Of a stretch of DNA of 64,000 nt, positions 36,170 to 44,211 are shown piece after piece. The stretch covers positions 1 through 64,000 of the forward strand of contig CAYRFQ010000033.1 of the NCBI GenBank assembly GCA_964423615.1. Direction: 5' to 3'. Made by a program: the position numbers and the translations under genes. Numbering within the stretch: the stretch's first letter is position 1; the number at the start of each line of letters is the position of its first letter. Below the pieces are notes generated by a model. The model did no database searches and was not told the DNA's origin. It worked only from the letters and a program-made list of their open reading frames with translations. The DNA comes from CAYRFQ01 sp964423615. Its GTDB lineage: Bacteria > Planctomycetota > Planctomycetia > Gemmatales > Gemmataceae.

Positions 36170-36441
36170 CAAAAACCGGTCCAAAAATGACAAAAACCTG
36201 CGCTAAACCTGCAGTAAACCTGCGCCTAAACTGTAGTAAACCTGTAGTAAACCTGCGCCTAAATTGCACCTTTTTAACACCTCTCGATTTCCACATACAC
36301 ATACGTATCAATGACTTATGGAAAACGACCCTCGCAAAACAGCCATTTTGGCTCGTTTTCGAGTCCTCCAGCCGCCCTTGGGCGCAGGTGCCCATAATAC
36401 AATAGGATTGGACGCCACCTCATTTTCAGAAAAATCGTCGA
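36170..36441 (+). repeat. Dispersed ~275-bp repeat family A, complete copy
   Basis: AAAAACCGGTCCAAAAATG, then about six TAAACCTGCGC/TAAACTGTAG units (36195-36270), TTTCCACAT, ATGACTTATGGAAAACG, CATAATACAATAGGAT and CATTTTCAGAAAAATCGTCG. Each block recurs in the same order in the inverted copy at 4218. It lies between divergent genes (35939 and 36868). Confidence 0.85.
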
Positions 36442-36465
36442 ACTTCCAATTTTTTTTCTACTTGC

Positions 36466-36662
36466 AACGCACAAGGGAAGAAGGCCCCCAACCCGAGCGA
36501 AGCGGGAATCATGGTGAGCGAAGCGGGAATCATAGCGAGCGAAGCGGCAAACGCAGCAGAACCGGAAGGAAGGTGATCCTATCTCGAGTAGGGTTCTTGG
36601 GCTCAGGAGTTCGGCGACTCCGAACTGCACCCAACACGAACGTTAACCGGTCTAAGCGTTTG
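36466..36662 (+). repeat. Dispersed repeat family D, copy 2 (most complete)
   Basis: Three 21-bp units, GAGCGAAGCGGGAATC plus five bases, occupy 36495-36557. They are followed by the shared block GGAGTTCGGCGACTCCGAAC, in which AGTTCGG and CCGAACT form a 7-bp hairpin, then CCCAACACGAACGTTAACCG and CTAAG. Confidence 0.8.
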
Positions 36663-36867
36663 CGTGACATGAAACAGATGTTGAAAATCCACCTCGGCTT
36701 CGCGGCTCAACATTTTGGCCGAACCGAGGTGAAGGAAAATCCGTCTCATTCCTTGAACATTCAGATTTCTGGGACGTTGCCCCCAGGCAATGCTGAACTT
36801 GGCCTTCGGCCACAACAACACGAACAAGCTGTATTCTGTTCCGAACCCGCAACCACAACCAAACCCC

Positions 36868-37482
36868 ATGTCGAATTCCTCAACACACATCAGCGACCAC
36901 CTCGTCCACGAAATCCCCGAGCCCGTGATCTTCAATACGTGGAAGCACCACGCCGGATGGATTCGAGGGCGAATTCACGAATGTGCTAGCGATGGCGAAA
37001 CTGCATTGAAGGAACTCGCCACCCAAACGGTCGTCCTGGGGCATGGATTGATGGATTTGTACAACGGAAAATTGTCGCCACTCGGAATCGCCCAGGATGT
37101 GTTGCGGGCGTTGGCAGGAGAGAAGTTACTCGATCCGGTCAAGTTCGAGTCGTGGGTCGACGAAAACGGCGGTTATCGAGTCGTCGAAGCTCCCACAGAC
37201 GGGTCGGCATGGGTTCTGCGGCTGGGATCGGTCGAGAATCGCTACGTCCACGTCCATCCAGCGAGATATGCACCGGATACAATCCGCGTGCGGGCAAACG
37301 TCATCAAGACCGCCGTTTTGGTCAATGCCTACGTGGTAGCGTTCGGTGGTGATCCGTTCGACATAAAGTTGGTAAACGACGTCCGTCAGACGTATCTTGA
37401 CCTTTCGCCGATGGCCAAACTCTCGGCCTCAGACGGGCTCCAACCCATGATCGAATTGCTGGGAGGACACGACGAGGAATAA
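36868..37482 (+). CDS. Hypothetical cytoplasmic protein
   Basis: From the ATG at 36868 the protein has 204 residues, no signal peptide and no membrane segment. It is hydrophilic, with a regular alpha/beta look (VFESWVDENGGYRVVEAP, WVLRLGSVENRYVHVHPARY, IRVRANVIKTAVLVNAYV). I recognise no family. The frame is open further upstream into repeat sequence, which looks non-coding, so the later start is preferred. Position and codon pattern support a real gene. Confidence 0.7.
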   Translation: MSNSSTHISDHLVHEIPEPVIFNTWKHHAGWIRGRIHECASDGETALKELATQTVVLGHGLMDLYNGKLSPLGIAQDVLRALAGEKLLDPVKFESWVDENGGYRVVEAPTDGSAWVLRLGSVENRYVHVHPARYAPDTIRVRANVIKTAVLVNAYVVAFGGDPFDIKLVNDVRQTYLDLSPMAKLSASDGLQPMIELLGGHDEE

Positions 37483-37517
37483 TGGAAAGTCGCCTTTCGC
37501 TCGGGTGGGTGAATAAA

Positions 37518-37622
37518 AACGTGTCGTGTTTTGGATTTTCAGCCCCGGACGGAGCGGGAGATCCTAGCCGTGAGTAGAACCCCACGGAGCTCAATGACCC
37601 AGGGCAACGCGACACTCGTTTA
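37518..37622 (+). repeat. Dispersed repeat family E, copy 1
   Basis: The stretch shares about 105 bp with 43445-43549: TTTTCAGCCCCGGACGG, GATCCTAGCCGTGAGT and CCCACGGAGCTCAA, then GCGACACTCGTT. The block CCGTGAGTAGAACCCCACGG is a small imperfect palindrome. It lies just after the 36868 gene. Confidence 0.75.
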
Positions 37623-37695
37623 TCGAATCACCCCTACGAAAACTGCCTCTTCCCTCCGACCAATCTCAAACTATCGAAAAGAGTCGAAACACCAA

Positions 37696-38604
37696 CTACC
37701 AATCCAGGTTCGTCGGCTTTCCATTAGCAGGCAAGAGCACATTTTCCCAAAGGGACGCATCAACATTTTTGGACACCCGTTTGACACTCGCGTCGGCCAT
37801 GCAAACAACGATCGCGCTGCGTAAAAAGGCTTGCGGAAGATCTGGGTTGCAGTTACCAACCTCGGGAGCCAACTGAAATGTCAAACCAGGTGGTTGCGGC
37901 GGATAAATATGCCCGAAGAATGGACCATAGGTCACCGCGCTCGTCATATTTTGCGCAAGATCATAATACACCGCTCGAACCTCGGGCGCCGCCCACATGC
38001 TTCCGCCATTGCCACAGTTCCCGTACCGCGTCGACAGCATGATTGTGTTCGATTGACCGTCCCGAATCTCGCTCAATTTCCGGGCACCTTTCACCATCAC
38101 ATCTTGATCGAAGTTGGGAGCCAGAGAAAAATCCATGAACAACTGAGCGTTCGCACCAAAGTTCACCACCGCGAGCCCTCGGTTTGAGATCCCTTCCACG
38201 GTCGAACTATCTTCTGGAGAAAGATACACCGGGACCACTCGACGTGCCCAAGTCGTACTGGATAACACCGGGTTGTAATTGGCCTGGGTCGTTGCTTCGT
38301 TGTAGATGTTCGTTTGTTGCAAAAAAGGCAGAAGAGTTACGAACATCGTGTGGTGCACTTGCCGACCGTTCGCATCGGTAAACCCGGAAAACTCCAGCGC
38401 CGATGGGAGCTTCTTACTCCGGCTCTTCTGGGCGTAGTTCACTGTGGCCAGCCCAATTTGGCGCATGTGGTCGACTGTCACCAGGTTGTCCGCGGTTGCT
38501 CGAAACTTCTGGACTGCCGGAAGTGTCAGCCCGATCAACACAACGATGATCGCAAAGACAACAAGCATCTCAGTTAACGTGAAGCCAGAACGGCGACGAG
38601 GCAT
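37696..38604 (-). CDS. DUF1559 prepilin-like protein
   Basis: The ATG at 38604 follows AGGAG at 8 nt. The N-terminus RRRSGFTLTEMLVVFAIIVVL is a class III prepilin leader with a cut before F and the conserved E at position 5 of the mature protein. The remaining part follows the DUF1559 pattern (RQIGLATVNYAQ, LLPFLQQTNIYNE, ARKLSEIRDGQSNTIML) and ends with the family's conserved VVCMADASVKRVS. These proteins are very numerous in planctomycetes and appear to be pseudopilin-like; function is not settled. Confidence 0.92.
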   Translation of the reverse strand: MPRRRSGFTLTEMLVVFAIIVVLIGLTLPAVQKFRATADNLVTVDHMRQIGLATVNYAQKSRSKKLPSALEFSGFTDANGRQVHHTMFVTLLPFLQQTNIYNEATTQANYNPVLSSTTWARRVVPVYLSPEDSSTVEGISNRGLAVVNFGANAQLFMDFSLAPNFDQDVMVKGARKLSEIRDGQSNTIMLSTRYGNCGNGGSMWAAPEVRAVYYDLAQNMTSAVTYGPFFGHIYPPQPPGLTFQLAPEVGNCNPDLPQAFLRSAIVVCMADASVKRVSKNVDASLWENVLLPANGKPTNLDW

Positions 38605-39011
38605 TCTTGTTCTCCTGGAAGCGAGGAGTGCCGGAAATGAAACAGGCGGATGCGGGATTCGCGAAATAAAATCGAGCATCTATATGTCTATTTAATGTAC
38701 TCGGTTGCGGCTGCGAAAAGAAGGATTTTCTACCGAACGAGGAAAATCCGGGACCTAAACTGCGTTGAGCTACAAACCGTAATCTCCACCACTAACCCTA
38801 AGTGTCTCCCGCTTCGGTTGAGGGGTTCTTGGAGTGAGGACCTCGGCGACTGCGAACTTGTTACCCAACACGAACGTCAACCGCTCTAAGATCAAAGGAA
38901 AACAAGCGGTCTCGAAATTACCAGAGTTTAGTTAGTTGCTCTCGTAACCGGGCAAAGTTATGATTCCATCCTGATCAAGCCAATTTTCGTCTACCAAACT
39001 CCGAGGCTTCC
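38605..39011. other. 407-bp divergent gap with a family D repeat
   Basis: The promoters of the DUF1559 and PQQ-propeller genes should lie here. The only recognised element is the family D fragment at 38806-38890. No gene is supported. Confidence 0.55.
38806..38890 (+). repeat. Dispersed repeat family D, copy 3 (without full tandem units)
   Basis: TCTCCCGCTTCGGTTGAGG is followed by TTCTTGGAGTGAGGACCTCG, GCGACTGCGAAC, CCCAACACGAACG and CAACCGCTCTAAG. It keeps the shared ~60-bp block but only a trace of the 21-bp unit array. Confidence 0.75.
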
Positions 39012-40367
39012 ATGAATCATCGCTACCCACCGCAAGCGCGGTGCTCGTCCTACTTCGCCATGCTGATCGTCACACTCGTCGGCCTGAGTTTCTCTCCCAG
39101 TTCGCTGATGGGCCAGGAAAAAGACAACGCGACCACCGTGAAAATGATCGCAGCCGAGGGAGACGGTGCGAAATACTGGCCTGGCTGGCGAGGCCCAACT
39201 CGACAAGGTTTGGTGTTGTCGGGGCAATACCCAGACAAATGGTCTCCCGAAGAGAACGTCCTCTGGAAAGTCGAGATCCCCGGAAACGGCAATTCTTCAC
39301 CAGTCGTTTGGGGCGATCGGATCTTCGTAACGTCGTCCATTAAGGATGCGGAAAAGCGGGCCGTCTTGTGCTTCCGACGATCCGACGGAAAACAACTTTG
39401 GACCGCCGAAGTCCCCGAAGGAACAGACGAAAGAGCGTACTGGAAAAATGGCTTCGCGTCGGGAACTCCCGCCACGGACGGAAAGCACGTCTACGCCTAC
39501 TTCGGAAACCGAGGCGTGGTTTGCTTTGATTTCGAGGGAAAACTCGTCTGGCATCACGAACTCAAGCCCATGAACGCCCTCCACGGAATGGCTTGCTCAC
39601 CACTGCTCTACAAAGACTTGGTGATCATCTTCCAGGAAGCACGGGCAACTCGTGGAGCTCCTCGTAAAAAGAGCTATGGATTCATTCTTGCCTTGAACAA
39701 GACCACCGGAAAAACCGTTTGGAAGACTCCTCGCAAGGAACGGGTCGGTTGGGGGTCGCCAATCGCCGTTTCCGTCAACGGAAAAGATCAAATCATCGTC
39801 AACAGCTCCTTTTCGGTCTACGCCTACGACCCCAAAGACGGCACCGTCGTCTGGAACTGCAAGGGAATGACCGTCGAAGTCATCCCGACCCCGGTCGTTG
39901 CCCACGGGTTGATCTATTGCTGTTCCGGAAGACGCGGACCAACCCTCGCCATCGATCCAACCGGAAAAGGAAATGTCACTCAAACCCACGTTAAATGGTC
40001 CGTCAAAGACGATTCACCCTTCGTCCCAAGTCCGTTGGTCTACCAGGGATACTTGTACACGGTCAACGACATCCTCGGAGAAATCCGCTGCTTCGATGCC
40101 AAGACCGGGGACCAAATGTGGCTCAAACGGTTTCCCGTCGATGCCGCCAAACACGGTTTTTCGGCGTCTCCCATCGGAGTCAACGGCAAAGTCTTCTTCA
40201 CAAGCGACAAGGGCAACGTCTACGTGTTCAAAGCCGGTCCCAAATACAAGTTACTCCACGTAAACCAACTCGGCGAAAAGACCCTCGCAACCCCCGCTCT
40301 TGTCGATGGCAAATGGTACGTCCGAACCCAGAAACACCTTTACTGTTTTGGCGTCAAGAAATCGTAG
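39012..40367 (+). CDS. PQQ-like beta-propeller protein
   Basis: The 451 residues begin with a hydrophobic export signal (CSSYFAMLIVTLVGLSFSPSSLMG), then YWPGWRGPTRQG and eight or so propeller blades of the PQQ-repeat type (KVEIPGNGNSSPVVWGDRIF, GKTVWKTPRKERVGWGSPI, LATPALVDGKWYVR). The start WPGWRGP...G is typical of planctomycete exported PQQ-like proteins. Calcium and PQQ ligands are not evident, so it is likely a non-enzymatic propeller. A perfect palindrome follows the stop. Confidence 0.9.
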   Translation: MNHRYPPQARCSSYFAMLIVTLVGLSFSPSSLMGQEKDNATTVKMIAAEGDGAKYWPGWRGPTRQGLVLSGQYPDKWSPEENVLWKVEIPGNGNSSPVVWGDRIFVTSSIKDAEKRAVLCFRRSDGKQLWTAEVPEGTDERAYWKNGFASGTPATDGKHVYAYFGNRGVVCFDFEGKLVWHHELKPMNALHGMACSPLLYKDLVIIFQEARATRGAPRKKSYGFILALNKTTGKTVWKTPRKERVGWGSPIAVSVNGKDQIIVNSSFSVYAYDPKDGTVVWNCKGMTVEVIPTPVVAHGLIYCCSGRRGPTLAIDPTGKGNVTQTHVKWSVKDDSPFVPSPLVYQGYLYTVNDILGEIRCFDAKTGDQMWLKRFPVDAAKHGFSASPIGVNGKVFFTSDKGNVYVFKAGPKYKLLHVNQLGEKTLATPALVDGKWYVRTQKHLYCFGVKKS

Positions 40368-40397
40368 ACATTGGTAGGAAATCGTTGGTGGAGTACC

Positions 40398-40427
40398 TCG
40401 TAGCGGGGTTTCGAAACCCCGCTACGA
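40398..40427. terminator. Perfect 30-bp palindrome between convergent genes
   Basis: TCGTAGCGGGGTTTC is followed directly by its exact reverse complement, with no loop. It lies between the PQQ-propeller stop and the convergent TPR gene, so it may terminate both transcripts. Confidence 0.6.
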
Positions 40428-40447
40428 AATGACTCATCGAAAACGGC

Positions 40448-41242
40448 TTACTGGGCGTGTCGTTGATCAGGATGACGTTTCATCGCCGAGAGATGCGGTG
40501 CCCGCAACACTGCCGCCCGATCGAGTCGGTATGTATCGGGGATTTCTTCGTTGCTTGCGTCGGACGCTTCCCGTGCAGGAAACGGCAAAATACACAATGG
40601 CTCAACCGGAGCAACATCGCGTCGTCGCTCGGCTTCTTGTTTCTTGGCAAGCACAAAGAACTCAAAGTCAGAAACCAGCCTCTGGAACCACACGCTACCC
40701 ACATTTTGAAAACGGCTAGTCTGCAAAACTCGTCTGGCCTCAGAAACTCGACCGAGTTTCTGCAATCCCTTGACGTAACGAGTCACAACCTTCCCGTTCG
40801 ACGGAGCGATAGCAAAAGCTTCACGTAGCGACCTGAGCCCCGTCTTCGGTCGGTCGTGCTTGACTGCAAACCAACCGTAAACACTCAAATACGTCGGGTT
40901 CTTGGGATCGAGTTTCAAGGCCCGTTTGAAGTGCCGTGCTGCCCGCTTCGGGTCGCAAAAAACGTCCTTGGCGATCAATTGCGCCATTCGGAAATGCAGT
41001 TTGGCATCATCGGGACGTTGGATCAACGAAGTAACAAGGTGCCGTCGCGCTCGACGATACCGTTTGTTTTGCGAGTATAACTTGGAAAGTTGCTCGTGTG
41101 TTCTTGTGTGGGTCGATGTTGGAAGGTGACGAAATCGAGAAAGTTGCTGGAAAGTTTGCAGTGCAAGCGCTTTGGCTCCCACTTTTTCCAGTTTCCGTCC
41201 ACGCGCGAATAGATGTCCGACCAGATTCAGATGATCATGCAC
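40448..41242 (-). CDS. TPR-repeat protein
   Basis: The 264-residue protein starts at a GTG (41242) with GGAGG 7 nt upstream. It has about four or five tetratricopeptide-like helical pairs (ALALQTFQQLSRFRHL, AQLIAKDVFCDPKRAARHFKR ALKLDPKNPTYLSVYGW), so a scaffold or protein-binding role is likely. The C-terminal 60 residues are charged and not repeat-like. No signal peptide is seen. Confidence 0.75.
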   Translation of the reverse strand: MHDHLNLVGHLFARGRKLEKVGAKALALQTFQQLSRFRHLPTSTHTRTHEQLSKLYSQNKRYRRARRHLVTSLIQRPDDAKLHFRMAQLIAKDVFCDPKRAARHFKRALKLDPKNPTYLSVYGWFAVKHDRPKTGLRSLREAFAIAPSNGKVVTRYVKGLQKLGRVSEARRVLQTSRFQNVGSVWFQRLVSDFEFFVLAKKQEAERRRDVAPVEPLCILPFPAREASDASNEEIPDTYRLDRAAVLRAPHLSAMKRHPDQRHAQ

Positions 41243-41496
41243 GAGGCTGCCTCCATGCAGCTAGAGAATGATTTCGGGATGTCCTATCCACTGTCGTGAG
41301 ATTATAACCCTGAATCGTCGCTCAGCAAGAGGGTTCTCAAATTTCCTTCTTCGAAACCTGAGCTTACGGCGGTTTTACTCACCCCACTTACCTCCAACCT
41401 CCTCGTTCCCTAAGATACCTCCGAACAAAAATCGATTGGACCCGACACTCTTACGTCGGTACAAGTACCTCAGGGACCCCAAACAGGAGCCTCCTC

Positions 41497-42081
41497 ATGG
41501 TCAAGACTCTCTCAACAATGTTGGAACTGGGCACGCCTGCTCCCGATTTCACGCTTCCAGCCACCAACGAAAGCATGAAAAACGTGAGCAAGTCGGATTT
41601 CAACGGTAAGCCGCTGTTGGTCATGTTCGTCTGCAACCATTGCCCTTTCGTCAAACACCTCAACAAACCGCTCGCCGAACTCTCCAAGGAATATCAAACC
41701 AAAGGTGTTGCGGTCGTGGGCATCAGTTCCAACGACGTTGGGACCCACCCCGACGACAGCCCCGAAAAGATGGCAGAAGAGGCCAAAGACGTTGGCTACA
41801 CGTTTCCCTACCTCTACGACGAAACGCAAGACGTCGCAAAGGCGTATCGAGCTGCTTGTACACCCGATTTCTTCTTGTTCGACAAGGACCACAAACTCGT
41901 TTACCGGGGGCAGTTCGACGACAGCCGCCCCGACAATGGCAAGCCCGTGACCGGGGCCGATTTGAAAGCCGCCCTCGACGCTGTTGTTGCTGGAACCGCT
42001 GTTCCCACCGAGCAGACACCCAGCATCGGTTGCAACATCAAGTGGAAATCTGGGAGTGAACCGGACTATTTCCCCGCCTAG
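41497..42081 (+). CDS. Thioredoxin-fold redoxin (AhpC/TSA-like)
   Basis: The 194-residue protein starts LGTPAPDFTLPATN and has the motif FVCNHCPFVKHL, a CxxC redox centre of the thioredoxin-like family common in planctomycetes. The later DVAKAYRAACTPDFFLF and GQFDDSRPDN are also typical. It has no signal peptide and should be cytoplasmic. It probably reduces disulphides or peroxides, but a peroxidase role is not certain. Confidence 0.9.
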   Translation: MVKTLSTMLELGTPAPDFTLPATNESMKNVSKSDFNGKPLLVMFVCNHCPFVKHLNKPLAELSKEYQTKGVAVVGISSNDVGTHPDDSPEKMAEEAKDVGYTFPYLYDETQDVAKAYRAACTPDFFLFDKDHKLVYRGQFDDSRPDNGKPVTGADLKAALDAVVAGTAVPTEQTPSIGCNIKWKSGSEPDYFPA

Positions 42082-42101
42082 TCTTGGGTTTAGACAGTGG
42101 A

Positions 42102-42133
42102 CGAGGGGTTCGGATTCTTGGTCCGTCCCCTCG
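42102..42133 (+). terminator. Hairpin after the redoxin gene
   Basis: CGAGGGG (42102-42108) pairs with CCCCTCG (42127-42133), and inner CGGA pairs with TCCG. It lies 21 bp after the stop. No T-run follows, so it may be a terminator or an mRNA-stabilising hairpin. Confidence 0.45.
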
Positions 42134-42296
42134 CAAGGCAATAAACCCGGGACGTAGCCTTCGAGGCTGAGCCCTCCTGCGAGGGGTTCGAACAATAGAA
42201 CCCCGCCCAGCTTGATTTGTCCTTCCAACTCGATCACGCGTTCGATTTCCAAGGCCTCGACAAAAACTTCCAATTTCTCTCCGCTCTCCTCTAACT

Positions 42297-42788
42297 ATGC
42301 CATTCCAGCCAATTCTTGGAACCCTGGGTTACGTATTTTCTCCAGACGGCAAACAGGTGTTGCTCATCCATCGCAACGCACGTTCCGACGATCCCCACTT
42401 CGGAAAATACAACGGTCTGGGCGGAAAAATGGAACCTGGCGAGGACGTGGTTACCTGCATGCGTCGAGAAATCCGCGAAGAAGCCAACATCGAATGCGAT
42501 TCACTCCAGCTTTGTGGAACGATCTCATGGCCAGGGTTCGGAAAAAATGGCGAAGACTGGTTCGGTTTTCTATTCCGCATCAACGCTTGGACAGGGACGC
42601 CTTTGAACAAAAATGCCGAAGGAACTTTGGAATGGGTGGACGTGGACCGCGTCTCATCGTTGCCATTGTGGGAGGGAGACCATCACTTCTTACCCCTTAT
42701 CTTCGGAGCGGATTCCAAGCCGTTCCACGGCGTCATGCCCTACGATAACGGACGCCCTAAGAGTTGGGCGTACACTGTTCTCGAGTAA
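42297..42788 (+). CDS. NUDIX hydrolase (MutT-like)
   Basis: The 163-residue protein has the full Nudix box, GGKMEPGEDVVTCMRREIREEANI (split here: GGKMEPGE, then REIREEA), which holds the metal-binding glutamates. The N-terminus GTLGYVFSPDGKQVLLIHRN and the C-terminal WVDVDRVSSLPLWEGD resemble 8-oxo-dGTP or dihydroneopterin-type pyrophosphatases. The exact nucleotide is not clear. It has no signal peptide and is probably cytoplasmic. Confidence 0.9.
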   Translation: MPFQPILGTLGYVFSPDGKQVLLIHRNARSDDPHFGKYNGLGGKMEPGEDVVTCMRREIREEANIECDSLQLCGTISWPGFGKNGEDWFGFLFRINAWTGTPLNKNAEGTLEWVDVDRVSSLPLWEGDHHFLPLIFGADSKPFHGVMPYDNGRPKSWAYTVLE

Positions 42789-43017
42789 TTCCCTCATTGG
42801 AAAGGTAAAAAGATCGAACGCTGGAACTTGGAATCGGGTGTCGTTCCTCTACAATCCCGCAGACCACTCCAAGAAACACAGCACTTTACACCTGGACAAT
42901 ACACACAAGTCAAATATTATATATTACTTATTTGGGGAAGTAGTGATGGGGCCGATCATCCGCGTTGCGGAGGGGCCAAATCCCTTTATAGTGAGCGGCC
43001 GAGCACGGAGATTGGTG

Positions 43018-43371
43018 ATGGCGAAGAAGAGAAGGAAGAAGGCAACGCTCGAATGGTTCAGCGTCCGGAAAGAACCGGCCTCCAACCAAGGAAAACGGTT
43101 GTTGCTGCAGCTATTCGAATCGAGTCCCGAAGCGAAGAAGTGGCAAGAAGATGGGACTTTCAAAACACGCACCACCAAGTTGAAAATCGGTGGTGAGGAG
43201 CACAAGCTCCCAAAACTCGGTGTGAAGTTCTCCGTTCCGGTAAGTGAAGAAGCCGTTAAAGCCCTCGTCGATGGTTTCCTGAACAGACCCAAGAAACGAC
43301 AACTCATTTCACAATCAAAAGCACCCCCAGCACCTCCACCCAAGACTCGAGCAAAGAAAAAGCCAGCTTAG
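43018..43371 (+). CDS. Small basic protein, unrecognised
   Basis: The ATG at 43018 has GGAG 7 nt upstream; the frame is open much further up, but that part lies in the NUDIX gene and an AT-rich stretch and is likely not used. The 117 residues are strongly basic (AKKRRKKATLEW at the start) and end with a PAPPPKTRAKKK tail. No motif is recognised. The basic charge suggests nucleic-acid contact, by inference only. Confidence 0.6.
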   Translation: MAKKRRKKATLEWFSVRKEPASNQGKRLLLQLFESSPEAKKWQEDGTFKTRTTKLKIGGEEHKLPKLGVKFSVPVSEEAVKALVDGFLNRPKKRQLISQSKAPPAPPPKTRAKKKPA

Positions 43372-43444
43372 CCCGGTTCTCGCTTGTATTGAACACAGGC
43401 TATATTCGCATTCAATGTTCTTCTCCCCTTGGGTAGTCGGCTAA

Positions 43445-43549
43445 ACAAGTGTGGTGCTTTTGATTTTCAGCCCCGAAGGGGCAAAAGATCCTGGCCGTGA
43501 GTGGGAACCCACAGGACTCAAAGAACCAGAACAATCACGACTCTCATTG
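43445..43549 (+). repeat. Dispersed repeat family E, copy 2
   Basis: Aligns with 37518-37622: TTTTCAGCCCCGAAGGGG, GATCCTGGCCGTGAGT, GGGAACCCACAGGACTCAA and CACGACTCTCATT. Inside, GCCCCGAAGGGGC is an 13-bp palindrome-like unit. It ends 11 bp before a family D copy. Confidence 0.75.
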
Positions 43550-43559
43550 ATCCGACCGA

Positions 43560-43700
43560 CCGAGGGGAGAAGGCCCCCCAACCCGAACGAAGCGGGAATC
43601 GCAGCAAGCGAAGCCGGAATCATAGCGGTTGAATGTTCTTGGAGTGAGGACCTCGGCGACTCCGAACAGTGCCCAACACGAACTTTAACCGCTCTAAGTC
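43560..43700 (+). repeat. Dispersed repeat family D, copy 4
   Basis: Two 21-bp units, GAACGAAGCGGGAATCGCAGC (43585-43605) and a second beginning AAGCGAAGCC (43606-43626), are followed by TTCTTGGAGTGAGGACCTCG, GCGACTCCGAAC, CCCAACACGAAC and AACCGCTCTAAG. Confidence 0.78.
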
Positions 43701-44156
43701 GCTCCTGGCACACCAAAACCTGCGTTTTCAAAACGAACGATGTTTAGACTCCGCCCATCGACTTCATTCTCGTCCAAATCGGCTTGCCATCAAATTGATA
43801 ACGAGTGTCTTCTCTCTGAATACTCTCTTCCGTTTCAAATCAGACCCTGGTTCCGTAACTCCTCCACTGCCCAATCTCTAACTCTCTGTCTCGCTACTAG
43901 TTAGATCGATCACTGAGATTTCTTTCGAGTTCCGGCATTCCAACTGCTTAATAAAGATTCGATGTCGCAAGGGCGACAACGAGATGCACAGCCTTCTTGA
44001 ACGCATCCAAAAACGATTGCTCGGTAAGTTCTACCAGATTCATCTGGTCTAAGCCGATTGGTCCCAATTAGGCAAAACCTATGTGGTCCTCTGGTATGTC
44101 GCGACCAAACATCCCGTCGACCACATTCCTGATCTTGTAGGCAGCTCTCTCCTGCT

Positions 44157-44207
44157 ACCCGCGTGGAGTCCGGTGTCTCGTTGACCCGGACCCCGCGGGT
44201 TTTTATT
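44157..44207 (+). terminator. Intrinsic terminator facing away from any plus-strand gene
   Basis: ACCCGC pairs with GCGGGT and inner GTCCGG pairs with CCGGAC around a 12-nt loop, followed by TTTTTATT at 44200-44207. It is a strong plus-strand terminator, but no plus-strand gene ends just before it. On the minus strand it would lie after the 44212-46173 gene, without a T-run. Confidence 0.7.
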
Positions 44208-44211
44208 GCGT

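Larger units (their letters stand above)
35940..36867. other. 928-bp divergent gap with families A and D repeats
   Basis: No gene is supported. Frames here are made of repeat sequence. The family A copy is at 36170-36441 and family D begins 25 bp later at 36466. The first 230 bp are the promoter side of the isomerase and show no other feature. Confidence 0.6.
43372..44211. other. 840-bp gap with families E and D, and a terminator
   Basis: No full gene is supported. It holds family E (43445-43549), family D (43560-43700) and, at its end, a strong plus-strand terminator at 44157. In 43882-44180 one frame is open but for a single TAA at 44050, and reads like a decayed short gene (LIKIRCRKGDNEMHSL), though no family is recognised. 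Confidence 0.55.

Noticed and set aside
36318..36989. Plus-strand frame with ERSGNH repeats
   Set aside because: It runs through repeat families A and D and overlaps the start of the better-supported gene at 36868.
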